Of a DNA stretch of 64,000 nucleotides, positions 27,132-36,561 are shown in pieces; within the stretch, counting starts at the first letter, position 1, and every line of letters begins with the position of its first letter. A model generated the notes under the pieces. The model searched no databases and was not told where the DNA came from. It saw only the letters and a program-made list of their open reading frames with translations. Origin of the DNA: Pseudoalteromonas rhizosphaerae (GTDB lineage: Bacteria > Pseudomonadota > Gammaproteobacteria > Enterobacterales > Alteromonadaceae); contig NZ_CABVLM010000004.1 in the NCBI RefSeq assembly GCF_902498845.1, positions 62,001 to 126,000 on the forward strand, written 5' to 3'. Made by a program: the position numbers and the translations under genes.

Positions 27132-28097
27132 ATGGATTTAAGACATATTTCTTTTCGGCTGCTTGAAGTGTTTATGAGTGTAGTAAAAACCGGCTCGATC
27201 AGTGAAACCGCAAGGCGTTTACACTTAACTCAGCCAACGGTGTCGCTGCAAATTAAACGTTTACAAGAGGCTGTAGATGAGCCGCTGGTGATTATGCAGC
27301 AACAAAAACTGCATGTCACAGAAGCCGGGCATGAGTTATTTAGGACTTGCCAACGAGTGTTTGGCCACTTTGATGATTACAACGATTTTTTAGCTGAACT
27401 CAAAGGGGGCGAGCGCGGGCGATGTAAAATCGCCATGGTGAATACCGCACAATATATTTTGCCAAAATTACTCGGGCCTTATAGTAATTTGCATCCTCAT
27501 GTTGAGTTGCCTCTTGAGATTGGCAATAGAGCAGAGGTGTTAGCGCGCTTTGAACGCGGTGAAGATGATATTTATGTATTTAGCCATCCACCGTCACTTG
27601 AACATGCAAAGGCGGCGCGCTTTTTAAAAAACCCGCTTGAGTTTATTGTGCCTACTGATCATCCATTAGCGAATCAACAACACGTTACACTTTCTGAGCT
27701 AGTGAAATACCGCTTTTTATTAAGGGAGCCTGGCTCTGCAACCCGGATGTTGTTTGAGAGCGAACTGCAAAGACGCGGTTTAGTACTGAGTAACAGCGTG
27801 CAAATGGCAAGTAATGAGGCTATTCGCGTTGCAGTATCATCAGGAATGGGAATTGGTGTGCTGTCTCGCCATGTGTTGCCAATTGGAGATCATGGCTTCA
27901 AAGTATTAACTGTAAGTGATGCAAGCTTAGCAAGTCATTGGTACTTTGTGATCCGCACTGATCGGCATATTGCTCATGCTGCGCGTAGTTTTTTAACATT
28001 TGCCCAAGACCACCTTGAACAATACTTAGATGGTCGATGGGTACGTAATGAATTGCATGGGCTGAATCTAAGTTTAGCTGATCAGCAAATTTGTTAG
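27132..28097 (+). CDS. LysR-family transcriptional regulator (CbbR-like), divergent from the SbtA-type gene
   Basis: This is a protein of about 321 residues. The N-terminal helix-turn-helix is clear (TGSISETARRLHLTQPTVSLQIKRLQEAV), and the rest is the periplasmic-binding-protein-like effector domain. ATG 27132 puts MDLRHISFRLLEVFMSV at the N-terminus as in other LysR proteins; GGGG lies a few bases upstream. The divergent layout suggests control of the transporter and of its own gene. The effector is unknown. Confidence 0.85.
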   Translation: MDLRHISFRLLEVFMSVVKTGSISETARRLHLTQPTVSLQIKRLQEAVDEPLVIMQQQKLHVTEAGHELFRTCQRVFGHFDDYNDFLAELKGGERGRCKIAMVNTAQYILPKLLGPYSNLHPHVELPLEIGNRAEVLARFERGEDDIYVFSHPPSLEHAKAARFLKNPLEFIVPTDHPLANQQHVTLSELVKYRFLLREPGSATRMLFESELQRRGLVLSNSVQMASNEAIRVAVSSGMGIGVLSRHVLPIGDHGFKVLTVSDASLASHWYFVIRTDRHIAHAARSFLTFAQDHLEQYLDGRWVRNELHGLNLSLADQQIC

Positions 28098-28135
28098 TTG
28101 AAAATTCAACCTAGTGAACGAATGATTTTACCGCA

Positions 28136-29137
28136 TTAATTAATATCTGGCGTGGAGTCTCTTAAAACGAGAGTCGGCTGGAATACACGATTAATTGTAA
28201 TGCCAGGGCGTTTGTAAATGTCTTTAAGTACAAGGTTAGCCGCCATTCTGCCCATCTCTGGGACTGGGTTATCTATGGTTGTTAGAGTTGGGTAAAGGTA
28301 ATTGGTGAAAATCACGTTATCGTAGCCCATAATGGCGAGATCTTTCGGTAAATTAAAACCGTGTTCTCTGGCGAACTTCATCGCACCTGAGGCCATCTCA
28401 TCATTGGCACAGACAATTGCGCTAAATTGCGCTTTATTTTCAATAAAATGTTTTAAGCCATCATTGCCGCCGGTTTCTTTAAAGTCGCCTATGTAAAAAA
28501 GGCTTTCATCAAAGGCTATATTGTATTCAGCAAGCGCTTTTTTATGTCCTACGAGTCGGTCTGACGCATCAACTTTAAATTGTGGACCCGCAATATAAGC
28601 AATATTTTTGTGACCTTTATTGATCATCGTTTTAGTGGCAAGATAACCGCCCAGAACGTTATCAAGACTAATACAGTTGTCTTTAATTTCCTCAACATAA
28701 CGGCTCATTAAATAAATGGGGATTTTTCCCTTACTAAGTTCAATTAGATATTCGTCCGATACTATTTCCACATGGGCAATTATGGCATCACAGTTACGAC
28801 TGATTAAAAATTCAAAGCCATTTTTCTCTTTGTCTTCGTCACTGTGCCCTGCGGTAATAATAACATGCTTACCTGCGGCACGAAGTTGCTGCTCTATCGC
28901 CGACATCATTTGGCCAAAGAATGGGCCGTCTAGTTCAGAGACTAAAACACCAACACTACTGGTACGACTCGATGCTAAAGAACGGGCAATAGAACTGGGT
29001 TGATAGCCAAGTTGCTGCATTGCTTCGAGCACTTTTTTCTTGGTTTTTTTACTTACATAATCATTGTCGTTCAGAACCCTTGATACCGTAGAGAGAGAGA
29101 CACCTGCAAGTTCTGATACTTGATAAATTGTAGCCAT
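28136..29137 (-). CDS. LacI-family repressor of the beta-glucoside locus
   Basis: This 333-residue protein begins with a standard LacI headpiece (IYQVSELAGVSLSTVSRVLN) and a hinge helix (SSIARSLAS), followed by the sugar-binding domain. AGGAAA precedes ATG 29137. It is the last gene of the apparent GH1-symporter-LacI operon. The only LacI-like palindromes I found in the region are four GGAAGCGCTTCC-type sites, at 32.2 kb and 41.25 kb, next to the GH1/GH3 promoters and the TonB-receptor promoter. The inference is that this protein binds them and is released by a glucoside or glucose-derived inducer. Confidence 0.9.
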   Translation of the reverse strand: MATIYQVSELAGVSLSTVSRVLNDNDYVSKKTKKKVLEAMQQLGYQPSSIARSLASSRTSSVGVLVSELDGPFFGQMMSAIEQQLRAAGKHVIITAGHSDEDKEKNGFEFLISRNCDAIIAHVEIVSDEYLIELSKGKIPIYLMSRYVEEIKDNCISLDNVLGGYLATKTMINKGHKNIAYIAGPQFKVDASDRLVGHKKALAEYNIAFDESLFYIGDFKETGGNDGLKHFIENKAQFSAIVCANDEMASGAMKFAREHGFNLPKDLAIMGYDNVIFTNYLYPTLTTIDNPVPEMGRMAANLVLKDIYKRPGITINRVFQPTLVLRDSTPDIN

Positions 29138-29195
29138 TAATTTCCTAGCGTGATTATTCGCACTTTATAAAAACGTATTGATAATGAAATATAAT

Positions 29196-30722
29196 TTACA
29201 CATTACTGCGTCTAAAAGCCAAGTCTTCCGTGATTTTCTGCGTCATTGCGGGTGTCAACGGATAGATAAGCATCAAGGCGGCACCTAAAAAAGCAAATGC
29301 TGCGGGGATCCAACTCATTAATAGTTGCATGCCAGGTAATGATTGCGTAATGGTTGCTTCGTTCATGCCGTTATAGCCATAGCCTGCCAATACCACTAAT
29401 ACTAATGCCCCAGCGAAACCGCCGCCAGTTTTTTGCACAAACGTCCCTGCTGAATAAATTAAGCCTGTGGCGCGGCGTTTGTTTTTCCACTCAGAATAAT
29501 CGGCAGCATCTCCTAACATGCTAAAAAACAGGGTAGGCATCATGGCAGCAAAAAATTCAGCTGCACAACCAAAAGTAAATATGGCAACAATGTTGTCAGC
29601 AGGCACCCAATAAAATGCTGTGGTTAATAAGCCACTTAATATTAAAGAGATGATAAATAAATTACGTTTGCCTATTAGTTCGGCAAGTTTACCAGTGGCA
29701 AGAGCGCCGAGGATAGACACCACTAATAACGCAACGAAGTATTGGCCTGCCATCAGTTCGCTGCCAACCTGATATTTAAAGTAATAAGCAATTACACCAT
29801 ACTTTATACCGTTGAACATCATGGTCAAAAAGCCCATGCCTAATAAAATTAACCAAGGCTTGTTGGTGAGCAAATCAACCATATCACGTTGAGTTCCCGT
29901 GAGATTTTGATGATCTTTGTTGAGTAATTTTTTTATCACAACAGTCATCATAGTCATGATAAATGCAAAAAATAGCCCACTGTAGATTTCGCGATAGTAA
30001 AAGAACAAGGTAGTTGCCAATAATGGCAGAATAATAAAGGGTAAGTTTTTAGTTAAATCTTTGAGCTCTGATTTTAAATTACCACTGGTTGTTTTGTGGG
30101 GTATTACCCGCTCTTTGGTGCTAACAAAAGTGATCACCATCAAAACAATTAGTAATGCTGCAAATAAGTACATGGTTAACTGATAACCTTTGGCGTTATC
30201 GCCATCGCCAAAATAAGCAACCAGTTCAGGTAAAAAGCCCATCACTAATAAACCGCCTGCAAAGGCTCCGGCAAAGCGAAAACTCGATAGTTTCGTGCGC
30301 TCGGTATCGTCTGGACTCATTACTCCCATTAATGCAGAGTAAGGCACGTTACTCACCGTATAAGCTAACGTTAAGCCTATGTAGGTAACGTAGGCGTAAA
30401 TTAACTTGTTGGTGTCATTGAAATCAGGTGTGGTGAAACACAACACCATGAACAGTCCTAAAAAAGGAGCAGACCATAAAATCCACGGTCTAAATTTACC
30501 AAACCGAGTGGTGGTTCTGTCTGCAATCATTCCCATAATAATATCGGTTACACCATCGGATAACCTAACCACCAAAAATAACATAGCTGCGGCCGCAGCC
30601 GATATGCCAAATGTGTCAGTGTAAAATACTGCTAGGTAGGCAAGTGCACCTCGCCAAACTAAGTTGGCTCCGGCATCACCCATCGCATAACCGATTTTTT
30701 CGTATAAAGGAATTTTGTTCAC
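29196..30722 (-). CDS. GPH-type sugar:cation symporter (MFS)
   Basis: This 508-residue membrane protein has the layout of the glycoside-pentoside-hexuronide symporter family: LYEKIGYAMGDAGANLVWR at the start, GMIADRTTTRFGKFRPWILW after the second helix, and twelve hydrophobic segments. Length and motifs fit uptake of a disaccharide or small oligosaccharide across the inner membrane. It lies 43 bases after the GH1 gene and 58 bases before the LacI gene on the same strand. The likely substrate is cellobiose, laminaribiose or a similar beta-glucoside released by the periplasmic GH3. The start codon is GTG. Confidence 0.88.
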   Translation of the reverse strand: MNKIPLYEKIGYAMGDAGANLVWRGALAYLAVFYTDTFGISAAAAAMLFLVVRLSDGVTDIIMGMIADRTTTRFGKFRPWILWSAPFLGLFMVLCFTTPDFNDTNKLIYAYVTYIGLTLAYTVSNVPYSALMGVMSPDDTERTKLSSFRFAGAFAGGLLVMGFLPELVAYFGDGDNAKGYQLTMYLFAALLIVLMVITFVSTKERVIPHKTTSGNLKSELKDLTKNLPFIILPLLATTLFFYYREIYSGLFFAFIMTMMTVVIKKLLNKDHQNLTGTQRDMVDLLTNKPWLILLGMGFLTMMFNGIKYGVIAYYFKYQVGSELMAGQYFVALLVVSILGALATGKLAELIGKRNLFIISLILSGLLTTAFYWVPADNIVAIFTFGCAAEFFAAMMPTLFFSMLGDAADYSEWKNKRRATGLIYSAGTFVQKTGGGFAGALVLVVLAGYGYNGMNEATITQSLPGMQLLMSWIPAAFAFLGAALMLIYPLTPAMTQKITEDLAFRRSNV

Positions 30723-30765
30723 TGTGTGTTTCTTATTGTTGTTTTTAAAGGAGCACTAGCTAAGT

Positions 30766-32094
30766 TTACCGGCTAGTAATTAAACTACTATACGCAAGGC
30801 CACTGGCTTTTACAGTACGTTGTTGAGTTTGATAATCAACATAAACGATACCAAATCGCTTTGAATAGCCTTCAGCCCATTCAAAGTTATCCATTAAGCT
30901 CCATGCAAAGTAGCCATGGATCACCACACCTTGTTCAGTTGCGTTATGCAATGCGTTTAAGTGTTGCTGATAGTAAGCTATGCGATCTGAATCGTTAACT
31001 TTACCATCTATCATCTTGTCGGCCATTGCTGCGCCATTTTCAGTAATATAAATCGGTGGTAGGGTATATTTCTCATTTAACGATACTAATAATTCAGTAA
31101 GTGCTTGCGGGTAAATTTCCCAACCAATATCAGTTAATAGGCCTTGATGTGGGCGCTCGTCATAAAAATCATCAGCGCTTGCTTGGTAATGTAAACGCGT
31201 ATAAAAATTAACGCCAAGGTAATCTAATGGCTGCGCAATAATTTCCATATCACCGGGGTGAATATCTGGACGCTGCTCTACTGGTAGTTGCTCAATAATA
31301 TCTGGGTATTTGCCAGTCATTACAGGGCGCATATACCAATGGTTAATATAATCATCAGCAAAGGCTGTGGCTTTAAGATCTGCGTCACTTTGTGTTACCG
31401 GGTAACAGGGAGTAAAGTTGAGTACGATACCATTAAGTGTCTGTGGGCTATTTTTAGCCAGCATTTGCATCGCTAAACCATGACCTAGTAATAAGTGATG
31501 GGCAGCTTTTCGGCCAAATTCTCGACCGACAATACCTGGGGCATGCACACCAATTTCATACCCTAAATAAGAGCTGCAAAAAGGTTCATTTAAGGTTGAA
31601 TATGAATAAACACGATCACCAAACGCTTTGCTAATAAGATCTGTGTAGTGAGCAAATTCATAGGCGGTATTACGATTTAACCAGCCGCCTTGATCTTCTA
31701 AATACTGCGGTAGATCCCAGTGATATAAAGTGACAAATACCTTGATGTTGCGGCGTTTAAGTTCATCTAGAAGATCAGTATAAAATTTCACACCTAATGG
31801 ATTTAAACTACCATCTTGATGCATTACGCGCGGCCAAGAAATTGATAAACGATAGGCATCAACGCCCAGAGAATCTATTAACTCAATATCTTGAGGCCAA
31901 CGAGTGTAGTGTTCACAGGCGATTAGACCATTTGAGTTATCGGCAATTTTATCATCTTGAGCACAAAAGGTGTCCCAAATACATGGCAGACGATCTGCTG
32001 CACCACCTTCAATTTGAAATGAAGCAGTTGCTACGCCAAAAGTGAAGTCTTTGCTCAGTAGCGGCGAGTGTTTAGGTAAAGATAATTGTTTCAT
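30766..32094 (-). CDS. GH1 beta-glucosidase, cytoplasmic
   Basis: This 442-residue protein has the full GH1 barrel and no signal peptide. The acid/base Glu is in TLNEPF near residue 168, and the nucleophile Glu is in ITENGAAM near 355. The conserved N-terminal FGVATASFQIEG and the late WSLMDNFEWAEGYSKRFG are present. It should split imported beta-glucosides to glucose. It is the first gene of the GH1-symporter-LacI operon, with AGAGG upstream of the ATG, and its predicted promoter overlaps LacI-type operators. Confidence 0.93.
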   Translation of the reverse strand: MKQLSLPKHSPLLSKDFTFGVATASFQIEGGAADRLPCIWDTFCAQDDKIADNSNGLIACEHYTRWPQDIELIDSLGVDAYRLSISWPRVMHQDGSLNPLGVKFYTDLLDELKRRNIKVFVTLYHWDLPQYLEDQGGWLNRNTAYEFAHYTDLISKAFGDRVYSYSTLNEPFCSSYLGYEIGVHAPGIVGREFGRKAAHHLLLGHGLAMQMLAKNSPQTLNGIVLNFTPCYPVTQSDADLKATAFADDYINHWYMRPVMTGKYPDIIEQLPVEQRPDIHPGDMEIIAQPLDYLGVNFYTRLHYQASADDFYDERPHQGLLTDIGWEIYPQALTELLVSLNEKYTLPPIYITENGAAMADKMIDGKVNDSDRIAYYQQHLNALHNATEQGVVIHGYFAWSLMDNFEWAEGYSKRFGIVYVDYQTQQRTVKASGLAYSSLITSR

Positions 32095-32165
32095 TAATAG
32101 AAAACCTCTGCTTTCTTTTTATAGTCCGTGATGCTGTTATTTTTAGCTTTTAAAGCTAACATATC

Positions 32166-32179
32166 TGAAAGCGCTTCCA
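32166..32179. promoter_or_regulatory. LacI-type operator (one mismatch)
   Basis: The palindrome reads TGAAAGCGCTTCCA. It differs at one base from the perfect site 58 bp to the right. It sits 8 bases before the -35 of the predicted GH3 promoter and in the predicted GH1 leader, so a repressor could bridge the two sites. Confidence 0.75.
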
Positions 32180-32187
32180 TATTTAAT

Positions 32188-32216
32188 TTGATTAATGCCA
32201 ATAGATGGTATTTAAT
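32188..32216 (+). promoter_or_regulatory. Predicted sigma-70 promoter for the GH3 gene
   Basis: TTGATT (-35), 17-base spacer, TTTAAT (-10). The predicted start, near 32223, falls at the edge of the perfect operator at 32224-32237. The leader would be about 190 bases. Confidence 0.45.
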
Positions 32217-32223
32217 GACTTTA

Positions 32224-32237
32224 AGGAAGCGCTTCCA
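32224..32237. promoter_or_regulatory. LacI-type operator (perfect)
   Basis: GGAAGCGCTTCC lies within AGGAAGCGCTTCCA. The same 12-base core occurs twice upstream of the TonB receptor. The site covers the predicted start points of both the GH3 and GH1 promoters. Confidence 0.85.
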
Positions 32238-32242
32238 TATTT

Positions 32243-32271
32243 AGGTTAGTGACTATTTCTTAACAGGTCAA
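32243..32271 (-). promoter_or_regulatory. Predicted sigma-70 promoter for the GH1-symporter-LacI operon
   Basis: Read on the minus strand: TTGACC (-35), 17-base spacer, TAACCT (-10). It has almost the same form and operator spacing as the promoter predicted for the TonB receptor (TTGACG, 17 bases, TAGCCT). The perfect operator starts 5 bases after the -10. Confidence 0.5.
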
Positions 32272-32415
32272 CAGTTAAATTTTAATTTCAATGATGACAA
32301 AAAATAGTTCTACCGTTGCTTAGATGAATAAACCGCTTGGTCTCGCTTTTGTAATACAGCAGGTACTTAGAGTCTTTTAAGCAGCAATGAGTTGATAATA
32401 GATAGGTATATAAAA

Positions 32416-34992
32416 ATGAAAACACACTTACACACAGCTAAGTTACCTACACTAAGTTTGTTAGCTGGATTAGTTACTCTGGCTGGTTGTTCAGCAAGCG
32501 AAAGTAAAGATACGTCTGAAAATAATAGAGCTGTTGAACAAACGCAGCAGCAACAATCGCTAGCTATTTGGCCAAAGCTGAATAATGTGGTTCGAGCTGA
32601 TCCGCAAATTGAGTCTAAGATTGCTCAGTACTTGCAGACGATGACATTAGAGCAAAAAGTTGCGCAGATGATTCAACCTGAGATCCGCGATATAACGACT
32701 GATGATATGCGTAAATATGGTTTTGGCTCGTATTTAAATGGCGGAGGCTCATTTCCGAACGCGAATAAACATGCCACACCACAAGATTGGATTGCACTTG
32801 CTGAACAGATGTATCAAGCATCGGTTGACGACTCTCTTGATGGCATCGATATTCCTACCATGTGGGGCACCGATGCTGTACATGGTCATAATAACGTGAT
32901 TGGTGCAACGTTATTTCCACATAACATTGGCTTAGGCGCAGCAAATAATCCCGCTTTAATAGAAAAAATAGCCGCTGCGACGGCAATCGAAGTGATGGTT
33001 ACTGGTATTGATTGGGTATTTGCGCCGACTGTTGCTGTTGTACGTGATGACCGCTGGGGTCGAACTTATGAAGGGTATTCTGAAGATCCAGAGATTGTCC
33101 GCCGGTACTCAGTTGCCATTGTTAACGGCTTGCAAGGCCATGCCGATGGTGATTTTTTAAGTAATAAGCGGGTGATTAGCACAGTTAAACACTTTTTAGG
33201 TGATGGCGGTACCGTCGATGGTGACGATCAAGGTAACAATATCGATTCAGAGCAAGCCTTGTTTGATACTCATGCTCAAGGCTACATTGGTGGTTTGTCG
33301 GCTGGTAGTCAATCTGTTATGGCGTCGTTTAATAGCTGGCATGGTAAGAAAAATCATGGCAATAAATACCTGCTTACCGATGTACTGAAAACGAAAATGG
33401 GCTTTGATGGCTTTGTTGTTGGTGATTGGAATGGCCACGGACAAGTTGTAGGTTGTAGTAACGAAAGCTGCCCACAGGCTGTAAACGCGGGGCTTGATAT
33501 TTTTATGGTTCCTACGGGGGCGTGGAAACCACTTTATGAAAATACGATAGCGCAAGTGAAAGCCGGTGAAATTGCCATGAGCCGAATTGACGATGCTGTT
33601 GCGCGTATTTTAAGAGTCAAACTAAGAGCGGGTTTATTTGATAAACCGAGCCCTGCAAAACGTCAGTTCTCAGGTAAAACGCAGCTAATTGGCGCGCAAG
33701 CGCACCGCGATATTGCGCGACAAGCTGTGCGTGGATCACTGGTGTTATTAAAAAACAACAACAATACTTTGCCGATAGCGGCTAATTCACGAGTATTAAT
33801 TGCCGGAGATGGCGCAGATAATATTGCTAAGCAAGCGGGGGGCTGGAGTATTACTTGGCAAGGCACCAATAACGAAAATACCGATTTCCCTGGTGCTACG
33901 TCAATCTTTGCGGGTTTAAAAGCGCAGATCACGGCCGCAGGTGGAGAGGCCATTTTAAGTCCTGATGGACACTTTACGCAAAAACCTGATGTGGCGATTG
34001 TGGTGTTTGGAGAAGAACCTTATGCAGAAGGCCACGGTGACAGGGATAATCTTGAGTTTGAGCGTAATAATAAAAAGTCGTTAGCGTTATTAAAACAGCT
34101 TAAATCAAAAGGCGTGCCGGTCGTATCGGTATTCATTTCAGGTCGACCAATGTGGGTTAACGCTGAGTTAAATGCCTCTGATGCGTTTGTCGCCGCATGG
34201 CTACCGGGTACAGAAGGACAAGGTGTGGCCGATGTCTTATTAACTGACGCAGGAGGTGATATTCAGCATGACTTTACTGGTAAATTGTCGTTTTCATGGC
34301 CAAAATCACCACTGCAAACCGCAGTAAATAAAGATGATGTAGACTATTCGCCACTATTTCCTTATGGCTTTGGTTTAACCTATACAGATAAAAATACCCT
34401 GGCAGATAATTTAAATGAAGACTCAGGTGTTGATATAGCTAGTTTGCCTAATATGGCTATTTTTAATGGCGTGCTGACTGATCCATGGCGATTGTTTTTA
34501 AAGTCAGCACAGCAGCAAGTTCAAGTAGCTAGCAATAGCGTTGAATTATCAGGTATTAGTTATCGTACTGAAGATAAAGATATTCAAGAAGATGCAATGG
34601 CATTTGTATTTGCAGGTATAGGCCTTACTACAGCCGAAATCAATAGTAACTTCACTGAAGATAAAGTGGCTTATATCGAAGCAAACTCAGCGCTGAGTTT
34701 TGATTACAAGATAAATAGCGAATTTGCTGCCCCATTATTTGTTGCTATGAGTTGCGAGCATGGTTGTGGTGGACGTGTTGATATCAGCTCAGAACTCAAA
34801 AAGGCTACATTAAATAGATGGCAAACACTCAGCATAGACTTAACCTGCTTTACTGAGCAAGGCGTTGATTTTTCAAGAGTGACTAGCCCATTTTCATTAC
34901 AGAGCACGGGTAACGGTTCGGTTTCTGTGGCGAATATCAACTTTGTGCCAGAGGGAGCAAAACAGGCAACAATTATCTGCCCAGATAGTTAA
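32416..34992 (+). CDS. GH3 exo-beta-glucanase/glucosidase, lipoprotein, ExoP-like
   Basis: This protein of about 858 residues has a lipoprotein signal with lipobox LAGC near residue 25, so it should be tethered in the periplasm or outer membrane. The two-domain GH3 core follows, with the nucleophile Asp in VVGDWNGHG near 336. KHFLGDGGT and GWSITWQG are typical of the plant/bacterial glucan exohydrolase branch. After about residue 680 there is an extra beta-rich domain, as in Pseudoalteromonas ExoP, an exo-1,3/1,4-beta-glucanase; length and layout fit that protein. It is transcribed away from GH1 across the shared operator region. It probably trims laminarin- or mixed-linkage-type oligosaccharides. 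ATG 32416 is chosen over TTG 32392 to give a proper signal. Confidence 0.93.
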   Translation: MKTHLHTAKLPTLSLLAGLVTLAGCSASESKDTSENNRAVEQTQQQQSLAIWPKLNNVVRADPQIESKIAQYLQTMTLEQKVAQMIQPEIRDITTDDMRKYGFGSYLNGGGSFPNANKHATPQDWIALAEQMYQASVDDSLDGIDIPTMWGTDAVHGHNNVIGATLFPHNIGLGAANNPALIEKIAAATAIEVMVTGIDWVFAPTVAVVRDDRWGRTYEGYSEDPEIVRRYSVAIVNGLQGHADGDFLSNKRVISTVKHFLGDGGTVDGDDQGNNIDSEQALFDTHAQGYIGGLSAGSQSVMASFNSWHGKKNHGNKYLLTDVLKTKMGFDGFVVGDWNGHGQVVGCSNESCPQAVNAGLDIFMVPTGAWKPLYENTIAQVKAGEIAMSRIDDAVARILRVKLRAGLFDKPSPAKRQFSGKTQLIGAQAHRDIARQAVRGSLVLLKNNNNTLPIAANSRVLIAGDGADNIAKQAGGWSITWQGTNNENTDFPGATSIFAGLKAQITAAGGEAILSPDGHFTQKPDVAIVVFGEEPYAEGHGDRDNLEFERNNKKSLALLKQLKSKGVPVVSVFISGRPMWVNAELNASDAFVAAWLPGTEGQGVADVLLTDAGGDIQHDFTGKLSFSWPKSPLQTAVNKDDVDYSPLFPYGFGLTYTDKNTLADNLNEDSGVDIASLPNMAIFNGVLTDPWRLFLKSAQQQVQVASNSVELSGISYRTEDKDIQEDAMAFVFAGIGLTTAEINSNFTEDKVAYIEANSALSFDYKINSEFAAPLFVAMSCEHGCGGRVDISSELKKATLNRWQTLSIDLTCFTEQGVDFSRVTSPFSLQSTGNGSVSVANINFVPEGAKQATIICPDS

Positions 34993-35020
34993 CTTAGTCT
35001 TTGATTTTGTTTTGTTGTGC

Positions 35021-35050
35021 AAAGCCCTTTAAGTGATTAAAGGGCTTTTT
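35021..35050. terminator. Bidirectional terminator between GH3 and the flavoprotein operon
   Basis: The perfect 12-bp arms AAAGCCCTTTAA / TTAAAGGGCTTT enclose a 4-base loop and end in TTTTT on the plus strand, between convergent genes. Confidence 0.8.
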
Positions 35051-35063
35051 ATGCTCACTCAGA

Positions 35064-36554
35064 TTACTCCGCAGAACAATATTGTTGTAAGAACGCTTTA
35101 TGTGTTGGCAATTGTGCCACGCGTTGAGTAATTTGCTGTTTGATACTGAGCAGAAAGTGGCTTAACTCATCATCACTCATCAGGCTTGCAATTAAATGGT
35201 ATTGTTTGGGTTTGATACCTTGACCCAACATTACTTGCACCCATGAGTCGACTCTAAAAATATCGCCGTCATCTAAAAATACCCGCCCAGTTTCTTTGAA
35301 TAAACTAATTTTATGAACAAGGGTATCAGGCACTTCCATATTTTTACAATGACGCCAAAATTCGCTATCAGTGCGATCAGTGACTTTATAATGCAAGACA
35401 ATAAAATCACGAATATTTTCAATCTCACTTTTTAGCTGTTTGTTGTATTCGTGGATTGCTTGTTCGGTAATACCATCAAATGGAAATAGCCGGATAAAGC
35501 GAATAATGCCCGACATAATTAAATGAATACTGGTAGATTCAAGGGGTTCAACAAAGCCACTGGCAAGCCCCAAAGCAAGGCAGTTTTTATTCCAGCCTTT
35601 GCGGCGGCGGCCAGTTTTAAATTTAATTACTCTGGGTTCAGTGAGAGTTTCACCTTGAATATTACTGAGTAAAAGCTGCTTTGCATCAGTATCGTTTAAA
35701 TAACGGCTACAATACACTAGACCATTACCTACGCGCTGTTGCAGAGGAATTTGCCACTGCCAGCCTACATCATGTGCTATTGAGCGGGTATAAGGCACTA
35801 TATCATCGCTAATGGCTCTAGTTTGTACTGCAATTGCGCTATCGCACGGCAGTAAGTGTGACCAATCTTCATAGCCGGTATGCAAAGCCTGTTCAATAAG
35901 TAGTCCATTAAAGCCGGTACAATCAATAAAAAAATCACCATTTATGATACTTTCATCTGCAAGAGTTAGGCTGTTTATGAAGCCCGAAGTGGCGCATTTA
36001 TTAACGTGGATTATTTTTCCCTCTAGACGTTTAACCCCTAGTTGTTCTGAAAATTCACGTAGGAATAATGCATAACGACTCGCATCCATATGAAATGCAT
36101 AATTAATTGGATTTTGCTGATTAAAAGCACACTTACCTTGTTTAGCTGCTTGCAGTTCATAACAGTAATCACCAAACTCGGATTCAAGTCCTAATGTTAA
36201 GCTGTGTAGCCAAAAATGATGAAATTCACCTGCCCAGCATTCTTTGCCCGTCATGCCAAATGAGTGAATATAATCGGTGTTTTTTTCGCCCCAGTTTTCA
36301 AAACTGATCCCTAATTTAAAGCTTGCTTGGGTAGCTTTCATAAATGCTTGCTCATTTATGCCAAGTAATTTATGAAAAGTGCGGATCGGTGGAATAGTAG
36401 CTTCACCAACACCAACCGTAGCAATGTCGTCGGATTCGATAAGGGTGACATTGATATTTTTACCAACGAGTTTACTGAACGCAGCCGCAGCCATCCAACC
36501 AGCTGTACCACCGCCAGCGATCACCACATTTTTTATAGGTTTGTTGTGTGTCAT
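35064..36554 (-). CDS. Tryptophan-halogenase-family flavoprotein (second copy in the operon)
   Basis: This 496-residue protein has the FAD motif GGGTAGW near 14-20, a Lys at about 80 in QASFKLGISF that aligns with the catalytic Lys79 of PrnA, and the halogenase-type motif GWQWQIPL (WxWxIP) near 270. The two motifs used to recognise flavin-dependent halogenases are therefore intact. In Alteromonadales, Xanthomonas and Caulobacter, related genes sit beside TonB receptors in sugar loci, and their natural substrate is not settled. It follows the first copy after 7 bases. Halogenation is possible from the motifs, but a role in the glucoside locus is unexplained. Confidence 0.88.
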   Translation of the reverse strand: MTHNKPIKNVVIAGGGTAGWMAAAAFSKLVGKNINVTLIESDDIATVGVGEATIPPIRTFHKLLGINEQAFMKATQASFKLGISFENWGEKNTDYIHSFGMTGKECWAGEFHHFWLHSLTLGLESEFGDYCYELQAAKQGKCAFNQQNPINYAFHMDASRYALFLREFSEQLGVKRLEGKIIHVNKCATSGFINSLTLADESIINGDFFIDCTGFNGLLIEQALHTGYEDWSHLLPCDSAIAVQTRAISDDIVPYTRSIAHDVGWQWQIPLQQRVGNGLVYCSRYLNDTDAKQLLLSNIQGETLTEPRVIKFKTGRRRKGWNKNCLALGLASGFVEPLESTSIHLIMSGIIRFIRLFPFDGITEQAIHEYNKQLKSEIENIRDFIVLHYKVTDRTDSEFWRHCKNMEVPDTLVHKISLFKETGRVFLDDGDIFRVDSWVQVMLGQGIKPKQYHLIASLMSDDELSHFLLSIKQQITQRVAQLPTHKAFLQQYCSAE

Positions 36555-36561
36555 TGTCAGG

